Shown here: one piece after another, positions 27,758-38,688 of the stretch
How the letters are laid out: every line of letters starts with the position of its first letter
How positions within the stretch are numbered: position 1 is the first letter of the stretch
Source of the DNA: Shewanella sp. Isolate11
GTDB lineage: Bacteria; Pseudomonadota; Gammaproteobacteria; Enterobacterales; Shewanellaceae
NCBI RefSeq assembly: GCF_022398315.1
Contig: NZ_JAKEVF010000001.1
Span: forward strand, 536,643 to 600,642
Reading direction: 5' to 3'
Length of the DNA stretch: 64,000 bases
Translations under genes and position numbers: made by a program
Notes under the pieces: generated by a model
Told to the model about the DNA's origin: nothing
Seen by the model: only the letters and a program-made list of their open reading frames with translations
Databases searched by the model: none

Positions 27758-29782
27758 TTAGATCTTAAACTCACCTACTGAGTTTTGCAGTTCTTCCGCT
27801 AATTGAGCCACTTGATGACTCGATTGCGCCGTTTGATCTGCGCCCGTTGCGGTCTCTTCCGAAATAGCGGCAATATGCTCGAGCTTCTCAGAAACCTGTT
27901 GGCTGACAATGTTTTGCTCTTGAGCAGCATTGGCAATATGAGTTCCGGCATCGTGGGCGTTATGTACCGCTTCACTGATGCTCTCAAGTGCGATATTGGC
28001 TTGCTCCGTTTTTTCAACACAGCTATTGGCTTGAGTTCGTCCTAGTTCCATTACCGATACCGCTTCTTGTGTCCCTTGTTGCAAGACTTCGATCATCTGC
28101 TGGATCTCTTGAGTCGAGTCTTGGGTACGTGATGCAAGGCTACGTACTTCATCGGCGACTACCGCAAAGCCTCGCCCCTGTTCACCTGCACGTGCCGCTT
28201 CGATGGCAGCGTTAAGTGCCAGTAGGTTGGTCTGCTCTGCAATACCGCGAATAACATCCAAAATAGAGCCAATAGAAGCGCTGTCGGCATGGACTTTGTT
28301 AATTACGGTCGAGGCTTTGGCAACTTCATCGGCAAGGGAAAGAATCGTGCGCTTGTTTTCATCGGCAATCGTACGCATGTGCAGCGCTTCTTCATCGGCC
28401 TGTTTAATTTGACTTAGGGCTTCATCTGCACTGTGGTTTACTTGAGTAGCGCTAGAACTTAGTTCCGTCGTCGCTGCAGCCACTTGGTCAACCTGATTTT
28501 TTTGCTCTTGGATGCCAGCGGTTGTTTGCGCGGTAATTGCTGAGGTTTCTTCTGCCGCTGCAGCTAATTGATTTGAGCGATCTAAGATCCCTTGGATCAA
28601 GGCGCGTAAACTGTCGATAAGGCGATTACAGTTGCGTGAAAGCTCGGCAAACTCATCGTGGCCTGAATCGTCGAGTTTGTGAGTGAGGTTGCCCGATGCC
28701 AACACATGTAGCGCGTTATTAATCTTATCCAGTGAGCTTTTTAGTGGGCGTATAACCGCAATGCTGACAGCGATGGCGACGGCAATGGCAATTAGCATCA
28801 ATGCCAATGTTTTGTAACTAGCGCTATCGATGCTATCAATGGCCTCATTACTGATATCGCGGGAGATAGTTTCTATCTGCTTGTTTAGGTTATTCATGCT
28901 TTTGTTAACGGCCGCAACGTTAACTTCAACTTGACTGAGTAAAGATTTCGCTGATAAATCGAAATCGATCTGCTTCCCTTTACTTACCTGAATCGAATTC
29001 GGGCCGTTTAGCATTTTAAGGGCTTTTTGTGCTTCGCTATTGATCTCATCTAAGGTGTCTTGAGCTATCACACCTTCCCAATGACGGCCTATATACTCAA
29101 GTTTGTTGGTGATATCACTGATTATGTATTCTAGCTCTTTCGAGATAGTTTCATATTTTGATTTGTCAGTCGCTTTGACAAGATCCACACTGCTAGTTAC
29201 TAAGGTGCTAAAGCTGTTATCTATATTGCTGGCGGTGGCGGCAATCTCTTTTTCAGTTGGATCGCTACTGGTTTCATAGTCGATAAGATCGATTAACAAT
29301 GAAGCTGTGTCATCGATAGCCAGTTCAAGATCGTCAACTTGGTTAAGCAAACTTTCTTGGGTTTTCAGCGATTGCTCACGCGCAGTGATCATCTTTAAAC
29401 TGTTATTTTTGAAAAGCGAGTATTTACTCTCCAGTGTTTGGATATGGCCTTCTAAGTCTTTGTCCTGTCCTTTAATTAGCGTTTCTAATGCCCTAATTTC
29501 AGCCATAAAGCTTTTAGAGAAATCACTGAACGCCTTTTGAACTGCTGGCATTTGAGATGAGTGGTCACTGTGATATGCCACCAATAGCTGTTTCTCTTGC
29601 AGTGCCAAGCTTTGGGTTAAATGGTTACTGCTTTCTAAGGCGGGAATACTCAACTCTTGCAGTACTTGAGTGCTGTTTTTGATGCTGTCGTTGGTAAATA
29701 GCGATGCAATGCCAAGGGCGATTAGCAAAAACGTCACAACGCTAAATCCACCGATCACTCGAGTGGCTACATTTAATTTCAT
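27758..29782 (-). CDS. Methyl-accepting chemotaxis protein with large periplasmic sensor
   Basis: A 674-residue chemoreceptor. The start [12 protein letters not shown] follows GGAG by 5 bases; ten further residues upstream lack support. TM1 is at about 9-31 and TM2 at about 322-344. They bracket a roughly 290-residue periplasmic region predicted all-helical, the size and style of the helical bimodular (HBM) sensors. A HAMP domain follows (about 345-400), then the signalling domain with the hairpin tip [21 protein letters not shown] and [12 protein letters not shown]. No C-terminal CheR-binding pentapeptide is present (the end is VGEFKI). The ligand is unknown. It is monocistronic. Confidence 0.9.
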   Translation of the reverse strand: MKLNVATRVIGGFSVVTFLLIALGIASLFTNDSIKNSTQVLQELSIPALESSNHLTQSLALQEKQLLVAYHSDHSSQMPAVQKAFSDFSKSFMAEIRALETLIKGQDKDLEGHIQTLESKYSLFKNNSLKMITAREQSLKTQESLLNQVDDLELAIDDTASLLIDLIDYETSSDPTEKEIAATASNIDNSFSTLVTSSVDLVKATDKSKYETISKELEYIISDITNKLEYIGRHWEGVIAQDTLDEINSEAQKALKMLNGPNSIQVSKGKQIDFDLSAKSLLSQVEVNVAAVNKSMNNLNKQIETISRDISNEAIDSIDSASYKTLALMLIAIAVAIAVSIAVIRPLKSSLDKINNALHVLASGNLTHKLDDSGHDEFAELSRNCNRLIDSLRALIQGILDRSNQLAAAAEETSAITAQTTAGIQEQKNQVDQVAAATTELSSSATQVNHSADEALSQIKQADEEALHMRTIADENKRTILSLADEVAKASTVINKVHADSASIGSILDVIRGIAEQTNLLALNAAIEAARAGEQGRGFAVVADEVRSLASRTQDSTQEIQQMIEVLQQGTQEAVSVMELGRTQANSCVEKTEQANIALESISEAVHNAHDAGTHIANAAQEQNIVSQQVSEKLEHIAAISEETATGADQTAQSSHQVAQLAEELQNSVGEFKI

Positions 29783-29873
29783 GGGTACTCCGCTTGTTGT
29801 TATATCCCTCAACTCAATAACCGTTGGGGGTGAGGCTTTATCTAGCTCTTTATCGGCTAGTTGGTGGTGAAGT

Positions 29874-30698
29874 TTAACTCTTTTTTAACTTATTTTGAGT
29901 AATTTTCTGATTTGTTTCGAGGTGCCAGAGGGTTAGGTGCTCTCCCCAACAGCAGCCAGTATCTAAGGCCTTAAACTGTGGAGAATCGACTTGTCCCATT
30001 AATGCTGCCCAGTGGCCAAAGACCATAATAGACTGATTATTATCTGCTCGTGGATATAGAAACCAAGGCTTTATGAGTGGATTAGTATTGCTTTCAGGGG
30101 GCTGTTTGCAGTCGAAATCCAGTCTGCCATCGGCATAGAGATAACGCATTCTGGTTAATGCGTTGACACAATAGACTAACTGCTCAGTCTCAGGCATCTC
30201 TGCTGACCAACTATCGATGTCATTAGTGTACATTTGAGCGATTAATTGGCTGAGATAGTTGTCGCTTCGCAAGACTTGCTCTACGGCTGCGGCTTGTGTT
30301 GTAGCTGTGTTAATGTTCCATTGCGGCGGAATACCCGCATGTGTCATGACTATTTGCTGTTTAGGATGCTGTCTTATTAAAGGCTGGGTTCTGAGCCAGT
30401 CGATGAGCTGCGGGCAATCGGGAGCGTTGAGTAATTCGCCGAGTTTATCGCTTGGATTGACTCGCTTGATCTTATTGTGCAGTGCCAGCAGGTGCAGGTC
30501 ATGGTTGCCCAATACAGGCTTAGCGGCATCATCGAGCGACTTGATATACCTTAACGTTTCAAGTGACTTATCACCTCTGGCGACCATATCGCCGACAATC
30601 CACAGTTCATCCTTTGAGGGATTGAATTCGACCTTAGCTAAGATGGCTTGTAGTTCATCAAAACAACCTTGAATATCACCGATAAAATAGGTGGCCAT
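29874..30698 (-). CDS. apaH: Symmetrical bis(5'-nucleosyl)-tetraphosphatase
   Basis: A 274-residue metallophosphatase that splits Ap4A into two ADP and also acts as an mRNA decapping enzyme on Np4 caps. Motifs are [10 protein letters not shown] (about 6-15), [10 protein letters not shown] (about 36-45) and GNHDLHLL (about 63-70). The start is set at MATYFIGD to match the family; a GTG six bases upstream (30704) is an alternative with a closer GGA. It ends the pdxA-ksgA-apaG-apaH operon, 40 bp after apaG. Confidence 0.93.
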   Translation of the reverse strand: MATYFIGDIQGCFDELQAILAKVEFNPSKDELWIVGDMVARGDKSLETLRYIKSLDDAAKPVLGNHDLHLLALHNKIKRVNPSDKLGELLNAPDCPQLIDWLRTQPLIRQHPKQQIVMTHAGIPPQWNINTATTQAAAVEQVLRSDNYLSQLIAQMYTNDIDSWSAEMPETEQLVYCVNALTRMRYLYADGRLDFDCKQPPESNTNPLIKPWFLYPRADNNQSIMVFGHWAALMGQVDSPQFKALDTGCCWGEHLTLWHLETNQKITQNKLKKS

Positions 30699-30738
30699 GG
30701 TCACTTATTCCGTTGTGGGTGGAGGGCTGGTGAACTCA

Positions 30739-31119
30739 CTAGTGGATTAGTCCTGGGGCGGCTAATCTAAAGGGCGCGATTGGCGCCTTAAACTCGGTGC
30801 CGTCTTCGCTGACCATGACATAAAAACCCTGCATAACTGCAAATGGCGTTTCACAGACGGTTCCACTGGTGTAACGGTATGCGGTATCGGGTTTGATGGT
30901 TGGGGTTTCACCGACAACACCTGCGCCCTGAACTTCGCTGTGATGGCCATTGGCGTCAGTGATAGACCACATGCGGCTTTTTAGGGTGGCCGCTTTATCA
31001 CCGAGGTTGATGATGGTGATGGTGTAACTAAACAGGTAACGCTCCTCTTCAGGAGATGACTGCTCTTCAATATATTCAGTTTTAACCTCAATTTTAATTG
31101 AGGATTCAAGTTCCTTCAT
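30739..31119 (-). CDS. apaG: ApaG (DUF525) protein
   Basis: A 126-residue fibronectin-III-like beta-sandwich protein. The start MKELESSIKIEVKTEY is preceded by AGGA at 6 bases; an upstream in-frame ATG (31161) is not supported. Family hallmarks are YTITIINLGDKAATLKSRMW, the GVVGETPTIKPDTAYRYTSG loop split over about 79-98, and MQGFYVM near 110. The biochemical role is unclear; the family is linked to divalent cation phenotypes. It lies between ksgA and apaH as in E. coli. Confidence 0.93.
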   Translation of the reverse strand: MKELESSIKIEVKTEYIEEQSSPEEERYLFSYTITIINLGDKAATLKSRMWSITDANGHHSEVQGAGVVGETPTIKPDTAYRYTSGTVCETPFAVMQGFYVMVSEDGTEFKAPIAPFRLAAPGLIH

Positions 31120-31166
31120 TGAATGTCCTAAATGCACAGAGAGTGGGGCTTTATGCCCCAAATTGT

Positions 31167-31976
31167 TTAGCTGTTTTTCCTGCTGGCGACCAAGTTAGCC
31201 ATGGCAACATATTGCTCAACCGTGATCTGCTCTGGACGCTTAGTTGCATCAATATTGAGCGTGGCAAAATCATCGTCTGATAACATCTGCTTTAGGTTAT
31301 TTCGCAGTGTTTTACGACGCATATTAAATGCGGTAGTACACAGATTACGCAGCAGGTCGACATCCTGACAAGGCCAAGGTTTAGTCTTGTAAGGTACCAG
31401 TCTTACTACGGCAGATTCAACTTTTGGTGGTGGAGTAAAGCAACCTGGTGGCACTTCGAGTACGGGCATCACCTGACAGAAGTATTGTGCCATTACAGTT
31501 AAGCGGCCATAGGCTTTGGTACCTGGAGCGGCAGATAGACGCAGCACCACCTCTTTTTGCAGCATAAAGTGCATGTTTTCAATATGCTCTGCAAATTCAA
31601 AAAGGTGGAACATCAGTGGTGTAGAGATGTTATAAGGTAAGTTACCAAATACCTTCATCTGCTTACCTTCTTCGACCAGTTGGTTAAAGTCGAATTTCAA
31701 GGCATCACCTTGATGGATCTCTAGCTTATCTTTTAGGAACGGATGGGTTTTAAGGCGTTCTACCAAATCTTTATCAAGCTCGACAACAGTTAGCTTGTCG
31801 ATGCTTTCCGCTACGGGTTCGGTCAGCGCGGCAAGGCCGGGACCAATTTCTACCATCACATGGTCGTTGTCGGGTGAAATTGCGCCGACAATACGATTAA
31901 TTACATTGGTGTCGGTCAAAAAGTTTTGTCCGAAACGTTTTCGTGCGGTGTGACCTAAATGTACTTTATTGCTCAT
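31167..31976 (-). CDS. ksgA: 16S rRNA dimethyladenosine methyltransferase
   Basis: A 269-residue SAM-dependent enzyme (RsmA) that dimethylates A1518 and A1519 of 16S rRNA. Motifs are [11 protein letters not shown] (about 12-22), [13 protein letters not shown] (motif I, near 47) and FGNLPYNIS (motif IV, near 113). The start [16 protein letters not shown] gives the family length; a 32-residue upstream extension would run deep into pdxA and is rejected. It overlaps the pdxA end by 11 bp, so translation is probably coupled. Confidence 0.94.
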   Translation of the reverse strand: MSNKVHLGHTARKRFGQNFLTDTNVINRIVGAISPDNDHVMVEIGPGLAALTEPVAESIDKLTVVELDKDLVERLKTHPFLKDKLEIHQGDALKFDFNQLVEEGKQMKVFGNLPYNISTPLMFHLFEFAEHIENMHFMLQKEVVLRLSAAPGTKAYGRLTVMAQYFCQVMPVLEVPPGCFTPPPKVESAVVRLVPYKTKPWPCQDVDLLRNLCTTAFNMRRKTLRNNLKQMLSDDDFATLNIDATKRPEQITVEQYVAMANLVASRKNS

Positions 31977-32976
31977 TACTTCTCTTATTTGACTCATTAT
32001 TGTTAGCCAGTTCAATCGCCTTATTGAGCGCGCAGACAAAGCTACCAATTTCAGCCTTGCCCGTTCCGGCAAGGTCTAGTGCGGTGCCGTGATCCACAGA
32101 AGTGCGGATATAGGGCAGGCCTAATGTAATATTAACTGAGCTACCAAAACCTTGTGACTTCAGTACGGGTAAACCTTGATCGTGATACATAGCCAGTACG
32201 ACATCGGCATCTTCAAGGTATTTAGGTTGGAACAAAGTATCTGCGGGTAATGGGCCAACGATGTCCATATTTAACTCACGCAGCTCGTTCAGGGCGGGAA
32301 TGATAACATCGATCTCTTCTCGACCTAAATGGCCATCTTCACCGGCATGTGGATTTAAGCCACAAACATAAATTTTAGGGTTTTCGATACCGAACTTTTC
32401 GACTAAATCCCCATGTAAAATCTTAATGATTTGATGTAGGCGATCACGGGTGATGGCTTTAGACACATAAGCCAGCGGAATATGGGTCGTCACTAAGGCA
32501 ACTTGCAACCCTGGTGCTGCCAGCAACATGACCACATCTTGACAACCGGCTTGGTGAGCAAAAAACTCGGTATGGCCACTAAAGGGAATACAGGCTTGGT
32601 TAATAATACCTTTATGTACTGGACCTGTGACCACTGCGTCAAACTCACCGCTCATGTTTTTCTCGCCAGCATAGCTTAAGGTTTCGATAACATAAGCACT
32701 GTTACGCTCATCGAGTACACCACAATGTGACTCACAGGCTAACGGGAAGGGGACAATCGTCAGTGTTCCCGCTTCTTGCGGTTTTGGAGGTTGATTGGGT
32801 TGATAAGGACGCAGTTGGATCGGCAGACCAATTTTCTTGGCTCTGGCTTTTAATAAAGCCGGATCGGCACAAACAACAAGCTCAGCGGGCCAAGCACGCT
32901 GAGCAAGTTGAATCGCTAAATCTGGCCCCACACCGGCAGGTTCTCCCGGTGTGATGGCGATACGTTTAGTCGTCAC
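31966..32976 (-). CDS. pdxA: 4-hydroxythreonine-4-phosphate dehydrogenase
   Basis: A 336-residue NAD-dependent enzyme of pyridoxal phosphate synthesis. Motifs include the start [17 protein letters not shown], the metal/substrate histidines in [10 protein letters not shown] and [13 protein letters not shown], and [14 protein letters not shown] is the start codon (32974-32976), with GAGG upstream at the end of surA; surA stops only 5 bp before it. It sits in the lptD-surA-pdxA-ksgA-apaG-apaH series. Confidence 0.94.
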   Translation of the reverse strand: MTTKRIAITPGEPAGVGPDLAIQLAQRAWPAELVVCADPALLKARAKKIGLPIQLRPYQPNQPPKPQEAGTLTIVPFPLACESHCGVLDERNSAYVIETLSYAGEKNMSGEFDAVVTGPVHKGIINQACIPFSGHTEFFAHQAGCQDVVMLLAAPGLQVALVTTHIPLAYVSKAITRDRLHQIIKILHGDLVEKFGIENPKIYVCGLNPHAGEDGHLGREEIDVIIPALNELRELNMDIVGPLPADTLFQPKYLEDADVVLAMYHDQGLPVLKSQGFGSSVNITLGLPYIRTSVDHGTALDLAGTGKAEIGSFVCALNKAIELANNNESNKRSNEQ

Positions 32977-32981
32977 TATGA

Positions 32982-34283
32982 TTAACCTCGATTGTAATCG
33001 GCATCGAACACTTCAATGTAAGCCTCGGCACGCATTTCGTCTAACCAGTTTTGTAACTCTTCGTTAAATTTGCGGCGGAAGATCAGCTGATGAGCACGGT
33101 TAGTGTTAAACTGTTCGGTGGCATCGGTTTTACGCTTCTCTTCGAGTTGGACAATATGCCAACCGTGGCTAGAGCGGAAGGGGTCACTGATCTCATCGAT
33201 TTTAAGTGATTTTAGGGTTTGTGCAAAGGCTGGAACATAAACTGAAGGATCGGCCCAACCTAATTCTCCGCCTTTAGCGGCAGAACCTGGATCTTCACTG
33301 TATTGGCGTGCTAAGTCAGCAAATTTTGCCTTACCTTCACGGACTTCTTTGACGAACTTATCTAGCATGGCCTTGGCGCGCTCTTCAGATAGAATTGGCG
33401 AAGGCTTGATCAGAATGTGGCGTGAACGCACTTCATCAATCTCTTTCGTTTGTAGGCCGCGAGCATCCATTACCTTAATGATGTGGAAACCAGCACCACT
33501 ACGTACAGGGCCGATAATGTCGTTAGTCTTCGCACCTGTGAGTAACTCGGCAAACAGGGTTGGCATTTCATTGATGTTCATATAATCCCAAATACCACCT
33601 TCAAGGGCTTTAGGACCTGCAGACGAAGCGATGGCAGTTTGTTTAAAGTCGCCACCTTCTTGTAAACGATTTAATACTGCATCGGCTCGTTTTTTGGCGC
33701 TTTCAAGTTGTTCGCTGGTTGGCGTATTTGGCACTTCAATCAGGATGTGGCCAATTTTATATTCCACCTGCTGCATGCCTTGTTCTTCAATCAACTTCAC
33801 TAAACTGTTGATCTCTTGTGGAGAGACTTGAATACGTCTTTGTACTTGAATACGTTGGATTTCACCTAGGGTGATCTCTTCACGCAATTGTTCGCGATAT
33901 TGACTCCAACTACTGCCACTGGCTTCAACTTTTTCGCGCATCGCTTCAGGTGTCATGTTCTGTTCTTTTGCGATGTTATCTATGGTTTGATCTAGCTGTA
34001 AATCACCAATATGTAAGCCGATTCGTTCTGCCATTTGTAGCTGCAGACGAGTCATAATAAGACGCTCAATAACCTGAGTGCGAAGGGCTTTATCAGAAGG
34101 CAGTGCTTGGCCAGCCGCTTGAGCATTGGCTTTAACGGTTTTGAGCATGTTGTTGATTTCGCTTTCTAACACTATGCCTTCGTTTATTTGCACTGCAACT
34201 CTATCTAAAGGTTTAGCGGTCGCGACGCCGTGACACAGGGTCAATGTTAACAAAGCAGTAATCAGTTTTTTAAAGGGTGTCAT
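32982..34283 (-). CDS. surA: Periplasmic chaperone and peptidyl-prolyl isomerase SurA
   Basis: A 433-residue outer-membrane-protein chaperone. The start [12 protein letters not shown] opens a Sec signal peptide (about 1-24, TAK|PL) and follows AAGGA; an 18-residue upstream extension is not used. The N-terminal chaperone region is followed by two parvulin domains ([12 protein letters not shown] near 175 and [11 protein letters not shown] near 285). It escorts beta-barrel proteins such as LptD, encoded 142 bp upstream. Confidence 0.95.
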   Translation of the reverse strand: MTPFKKLITALLTLTLCHGVATAKPLDRVAVQINEGIVLESEINNMLKTVKANAQAAGQALPSDKALRTQVIERLIMTRLQLQMAERIGLHIGDLQLDQTIDNIAKEQNMTPEAMREKVEASGSSWSQYREQLREEITLGEIQRIQVQRRIQVSPQEINSLVKLIEEQGMQQVEYKIGHILIEVPNTPTSEQLESAKKRADAVLNRLQEGGDFKQTAIASSAGPKALEGGIWDYMNINEMPTLFAELLTGAKTNDIIGPVRSGAGFHIIKVMDARGLQTKEIDEVRSRHILIKPSPILSEERAKAMLDKFVKEVREGKAKFADLARQYSEDPGSAAKGGELGWADPSVYVPAFAQTLKSLKIDEISDPFRSSHGWHIVQLEEKRKTDATEQFNTNRAHQLIFRRKFNEELQNWLDEMRAEAYIEVFDADYNRG

Positions 34284-34425
34284 TAACAAAAAATCCTTGG
34301 CATATTGAGGTCGTTTTGTCGTTATTTGACCGACCACTTAATTCTATTATTTGGGTTGGACTACAAGTCCGTACCTAGGTTCAGCGAAATGTTAATTAAA
34401 TATCACTCGCTGGTTTAGTTATTTT

Positions 34426-36753
34426 CTAGTTCTTCAAATACAAAGGCTTACGATAGTTAAATAAGCCGTCGTTAAGCATGTCGGTTACTCCAAGTGGACC
34501 CGAACCGCCTAAGCCTTTGATAACAAAGTTGAGAAAGTAACCATGTTCGAATAGTTCTCTATCGGTAAAGTTAGGATCTAAGTCATCTTCATAGTTAGTT
34601 TTAATGCGGTAATGATAACCGAAGCGCACCGCCCAGCAACACGATTCGTATTGAAGTCCAGTGTAGGTCTCGACAGTTCGGCTTTCGTTGAGATCATAAT
34701 ACCAGTTGCCCACAATATACCAGTTGTCGCTGATTGGCCAAGCGGTGCGTAAACCGGTTTGCGATACATTAACCGATTGGTTGGTGTTGCTGTTAATTAA
34801 ATCCGGTACATAGCGGTAGCTGAGTTGTAATAATTTATTTGCTTCGGGTCTAAAGTCTAAGGTGACTTCACTTTTTTTATTATCTTGGTTTTTAGTGTCG
34901 TATTGAATGGCACCACTCATAAACCAATGGTTGTAGATCTTAGTATTGAGTTCTGCTGCTAATACCGAGTTAGAGGTGTTTTGCTGCTGTAAGATCTGGT
35001 TCGGTTGTGAAGGGTCGATAAGGCCGACACGACTGTCTTCAAAATAGAAGATTTGACCGATACTAAACTTAAAGCTTTCTAAGTTATGTTCGTCAAACAG
35101 TCGAGTGGTCAAACCTAGGGTCATCTGGTTGGCATCGGAGATCCGATCTAAACCAGAGAAACGACGATCCCTAAATAAGCCATAGTAGTCATCTTGTAGG
35201 CGTGCGGTGTCATACAGGCCGATATTAGTTTGGTCTTCATAACCCACATACAAGTATTGGAATTGTGGCTCTAAAGTCTGGCGATAGTTGTCGTTAAAAT
35301 AATCGGTATAACGTTCAAAGTTGATCTGGCCGTGGATACGCACCTGTGGAATAGTACGGCTGACGTTGGTATCGAGATTGTTGGCGATATTGGTGTTTTC
35401 AACATCTTGCCAATAGTTGGTTTGCATTAATTTAAGTTCACTGGTCAATGAACCCGCTGGGCCATGCAGTGGCAGTGAGATGCTAGGTTCTATATGAACT
35501 CGGTTGGCACTGGCGTATTGGTCATCCTTATGGCGGAAACTGGTGGCTTCACCTAATAGGTCAAAGTCCAAACCTTGCCATAAGGAAGGCGAGCGATAGT
35601 TAAAGCCGACCTGTGGCATCACCTGATAGGGTGATTCATCTTCACCCAATACCTTGATATCTTGCACTCGGGCGGTGATGTCCCAATTTCTTTCGAAATA
35701 AGCTATCTCGCCAACTCGAGAAATTTGGTTATCTGTGGCGCGTAATACGTCAGATTTTAAATCGTTAAAATAGTTGTTATCAGACACATCTGTGTAGTTT
35801 GCCAGCACGCGCCAGTTTTTATCGAGCTTGCCCTGGTGTTGCCAGTGATACAGGTAGCGGTCATCGTGATTGGGCATTAAGTCATCATTAGCCAAGTACT
35901 CGGCATTAAGCTGACCATGCTGATCATCACCGGCAAGATAACGAAACTCATTTTTTAAGAATAAGCCCCGCTCCGACATGTAATGAGGCGTGAAGGTTAA
36001 GTCATATTCTGGTGCGATATTCCAATAATAGGGCGTTGCTACTTCTACACCATTGGTGGTGCTGGTGCTGAACATCGGAAACAAAAAGCCCGTTTTGCGT
36101 TTTTCTGACACAGGTATTGTCATGTAAGGCAGATAAAACACCGGAATATCCGCCACTCTGAGCTTAGCGTTCCACAGTTCGCCCCATTCCTCTTCACTGT
36201 CTATTTTGATGGTCTCGGCTTCCAGTAACCAGGAACTATCTCCAGGGGGACAAGTGGTGAAGTTGGTATTAGTCAGATGCAGGTTGTTGTTTTGTGTTAT
36301 CTCTAGTTTCTGCGCCTCGCCATGGATCTGTTGTCCATGTAGCCAGTACTGAGCCTGATTCAGTTCAGCGCGATTATTTTGCATCTCAGCGCTCAATGAA
36401 TCTGCGGTGACTGTGAACATATCGTGCTGAAACACTAAGTTGCCGTTAGCATCGAAGCGTTCATTGGCTTGATCTAGCGTGGCGCTGTCGGCATAAATGT
36501 GGCGGCCGCCTTGGCTAAAACTGACATCACCTTCAAACTTGGCTTTATCTCCCATCTTGGCCGATGAGCGATCTGAGATGATTTTGATCTCTTGTTGCTG
36601 AGCTTGATCAACTTGGGTGGGATCCGTTGCTGTTGGCGCAGGGATTGGAGGCTCAACAAGGCATTGTGCGCTAGCATCAATGGATGTTGTTGATTCGTCT
36701 GCCAAGACTAGGTGCGGAAGCAGGACTAAAGCCAATAGGTATCGGATTTGCAT
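34426..36753 (-). CDS. lptD: LPS-assembly outer membrane protein LptD
   Basis: A 775-residue outer-membrane protein that, with LptE, inserts lipopolysaccharide into the outer leaflet. A signal peptide (about 1-18, VLAD) is followed by an OstA-type beta-jellyroll domain (about 50-200: AKFEGDVSFSQGGRHIYADS) and a long C-terminal beta barrel with many aromatic strand ends. Cysteines near 31 and 168 and the pair CC near 727 can form the maturation disulfides known in LptD. It is divergent from amgK. The ribosome binding site is weak. Confidence 0.94.
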   Translation of the reverse strand: MQIRYLLALVLLPHLVLADESTTSIDASAQCLVEPPIPAPTATDPTQVDQAQQQEIKIISDRSSAKMGDKAKFEGDVSFSQGGRHIYADSATLDQANERFDANGNLVFQHDMFTVTADSLSAEMQNNRAELNQAQYWLHGQQIHGEAQKLEITQNNNLHLTNTNFTTCPPGDSSWLLEAETIKIDSEEEWGELWNAKLRVADIPVFYLPYMTIPVSEKRKTGFLFPMFSTSTTNGVEVATPYYWNIAPEYDLTFTPHYMSERGLFLKNEFRYLAGDDQHGQLNAEYLANDDLMPNHDDRYLYHWQHQGKLDKNWRVLANYTDVSDNNYFNDLKSDVLRATDNQISRVGEIAYFERNWDITARVQDIKVLGEDESPYQVMPQVGFNYRSPSLWQGLDFDLLGEATSFRHKDDQYASANRVHIEPSISLPLHGPAGSLTSELKLMQTNYWQDVENTNIANNLDTNVSRTIPQVRIHGQINFERYTDYFNDNYRQTLEPQFQYLYVGYEDQTNIGLYDTARLQDDYYGLFRDRRFSGLDRISDANQMTLGLTTRLFDEHNLESFKFSIGQIFYFEDSRVGLIDPSQPNQILQQQNTSNSVLAAELNTKIYNHWFMSGAIQYDTKNQDNKKSEVTLDFRPEANKLLQLSYRYVPDLINSNTNQSVNVSQTGLRTAWPISDNWYIVGNWYYDLNESRTVETYTGLQYESCCWAVRFGYHYRIKTNYEDDLDPNFTDRELFEHGYFLNFVIKGLGGSGPLGVTDMLNDGLFNYRKPLYLKN

Positions 36754-36915
36754 CTTTTATCGTTTTTGTGATTTCTTAGTCTAGACAAGTTATCGGAGAG
36801 AATAGTTGCATCCATACGCGTAAGCAACTTTGCAGCTAAGACAAAATCATCTTAATTGCTGATTCCATTTTGCTTTATAATAAAGCAATTTTCACATAAG
36901 AGCCATGAGGTGCCC

Positions 36916-37926
36916 TTGTCAGATCTAAGATTTATTGACCTTCAAGCGTGGATTGCGCGAACTTTAGGCACAGATGCTCAGATACTGCTCATTTCAGGAG
37001 ATGCGAGTTTTAGACGTTACTTCCGTGTAACCCATTTTGGCGACAATCAGAGCTTATCTTATATCGTGATGGATTCTCCACCGCAGTTGATCGATGTAGT
37101 CCCCTTTATCTCTCTCGCCAATGAATATCATCATCACGGCATTCTCGCGCCGCAAGTGATTAATCAGAACCCAGAGCAAGGCTTTTTGCTGTTAAGCGAT
37201 CTTGGCGATACCCAACTGCTCAGCGTGCTCAATCAAGATAACGTCAGCGATTATTATCAACAGGCATTGCAATTACTCAACACCATCGCCAATATCACCA
37301 CTTCGGCATGCGAGCCGTTGCCGATTTATGATGACGAGTTCGTGCTACGTGAATTGGGTATTTTTACCGAGTGGCTGCTGCAGCATCATTTAGGTTTGGC
37401 TATTACAGATGCAGAGCAACACATGTTGAAGCAAGTGTTTCAGCTATTGGTCGACAACGTAGCTGATCAACCTAAGGTGGGAATGCACCGAGATTATCAT
37501 AGCCGTAACCTAATGCTGTGCGATGACCAATTAGCGGTTATTGATTTTCAAGATAGTGTATTAGGCCCCATTACCTATGATGCGGTCTCGCTGCTCAGAG
37601 ATTGTTATGTTCGCTGGCCGGCAGATAAGGTCGAGGCTTTGATGCAAGTACATTATCAGCAGATGCAGCAAATTGGTTTGTTGTCGCCAACAGTGAGTAT
37701 CAATCAGTACCGACGTTGGTTTGATCTGACAGGATTACAGCGCCACTTAAAAGCGGCGGGTATTTTTTGTCGGTTAAATTATCGTGACGCTAAACCGGGA
37801 TATATGAAAGATATTCCATTAACTTTGCGCTATGTTCGCGATGTTGCTCAGGGCTATGATGAGTTAATCGAGTTTGCTAACTGGTTAGATACAAAGGTGA
37901 TTGTCCCTATGGAGTCGATATCTTGA
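36916..37926 (+). CDS. amgK: N-acetylmuramate/N-acetylglucosamine anomeric kinase AmgK
   Basis: A 336-residue kinase of the aminoglycoside phosphotransferase fold. The catalytic loop GMHRDYHSRNLM (HxDxxxxN type) and the metal site VIDFQDSVLGP lie in the C-terminal half, with SGDASFRRYFRV near the N-terminus. The start is a TTG (LSDLRFIDLQ) after GAGG; the in-frame ATG 60 bases upstream has no ribosome binding site. It pairs with murU downstream by a 4-bp overlap and lies divergent to lptD, as in Pseudomonas, where AmgK-MurU recycle cell-wall MurNAc to UDP-MurNAc, bypassing fosfomycin-sensitive steps. Confidence 0.85.
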   Translation: MSDLRFIDLQAWIARTLGTDAQILLISGDASFRRYFRVTHFGDNQSLSYIVMDSPPQLIDVVPFISLANEYHHHGILAPQVINQNPEQGFLLLSDLGDTQLLSVLNQDNVSDYYQQALQLLNTIANITTSACEPLPIYDDEFVLRELGIFTEWLLQHHLGLAITDAEQHMLKQVFQLLVDNVADQPKVGMHRDYHSRNLMLCDDQLAVIDFQDSVLGPITYDAVSLLRDCYVRWPADKVEALMQVHYQQMQQIGLLSPTVSINQYRRWFDLTGLQRHLKAAGIFCRLNYRDAKPGYMKDIPLTLRYVRDVAQGYDELIEFANWLDTKVIVPMESIS

Positions 37927-38636
37927 AAGCAATGATTTTGGCCGCAGGGCGAGGCGAGCGCTTGCGGCCCCTCACCGATACTGTTCCTAAGCCCTTGGTG
38001 GAAGTGGCGGGTAAGCCGCTGATTGTTTACCACATAGAGCGACTTGCAGCGTTAGGCGTAAAACAGATTGTGATTAACCATGCTTGGCTGGGGAGTAAGA
38101 TAGAGCAAGCCTTGGGCGATGGCAGTCGCTGGAATGTCAACTTACAATACAGTGCAGAAACTCAAGCGTTAGAAACTGGTGGTGGAATTAAAAAAGCCTT
38201 GCCGTTGCTGGGTGATGACCCATTTTTTGTCGTTAATGGTGATGTGTTTATTGATACGCTGCCGACCTTGGACGGTTTACCCTTATCCCTTGAATCCATA
38301 GAAGCGAAGCTGCAAGCTTGTCAGGCTTACTTGTGGCTGGTTGACAATCCACCGCAACATCCCGATGGCGATTTTTACTTAAACAAAGGTTTGGTGAACG
38401 ATACCGCCGACAACCATGTTAGCCAGAATAAGCTGACCTTCTCGGGCATTGGGGTGTATCGTCCTCAGTTATTCGATGATACGCCAGAAGGGCGATTTGG
38501 ATTGGCGCCCTTGCTCAAAACTTATATGAGCCAAGGCTTAGTCGCAGGGGAGTATTACTCGAAATATTGGTGTGATGTCGGCACATTAGACAGATTAGCG
38601 ACGTTAAATCAGCGTCAGAGTGACGCTAACGGATAG
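37923..38636 (+). CDS. murU: N-acetylmuramate-1-phosphate uridylyltransferase MurU
   Basis: A 237-residue nucleotidyltransferase. It has the N-terminal signature KAMILAAGRGERLRPLT and KPLVEVAGKPLI, the acceptor motif ETGGGIKKALPLLG, and the metal-binding FVVNGDVF. The start is TTG at 37923, overlapping the amgK stop (TTGA). It would convert MurNAc-1-phosphate to UDP-MurNAc. A generic sugar-phosphate nucleotidyltransferase is the alternative name, but the amgK partner makes MurU likely. Confidence 0.86.
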   Translation: MKAMILAAGRGERLRPLTDTVPKPLVEVAGKPLIVYHIERLAALGVKQIVINHAWLGSKIEQALGDGSRWNVNLQYSAETQALETGGGIKKALPLLGDDPFFVVNGDVFIDTLPTLDGLPLSLESIEAKLQACQAYLWLVDNPPQHPDGDFYLNKGLVNDTADNHVSQNKLTFSGIGVYRPQLFDDTPEGRFGLAPLLKTYMSQGLVAGEYYSKYWCDVGTLDRLATLNQRQSDANG

Positions 38637-38688
38637 TCATTTAATTGAACCGTTATCGAATTAAACAAGTAACTGAGCAGGTTATGAA

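Noticed and set aside
31977..32072. 32-residue N-terminal extension of ksgA
   Set aside because: It would overlap the pdxA coding region extensively and does not match the KsgA N-terminus.
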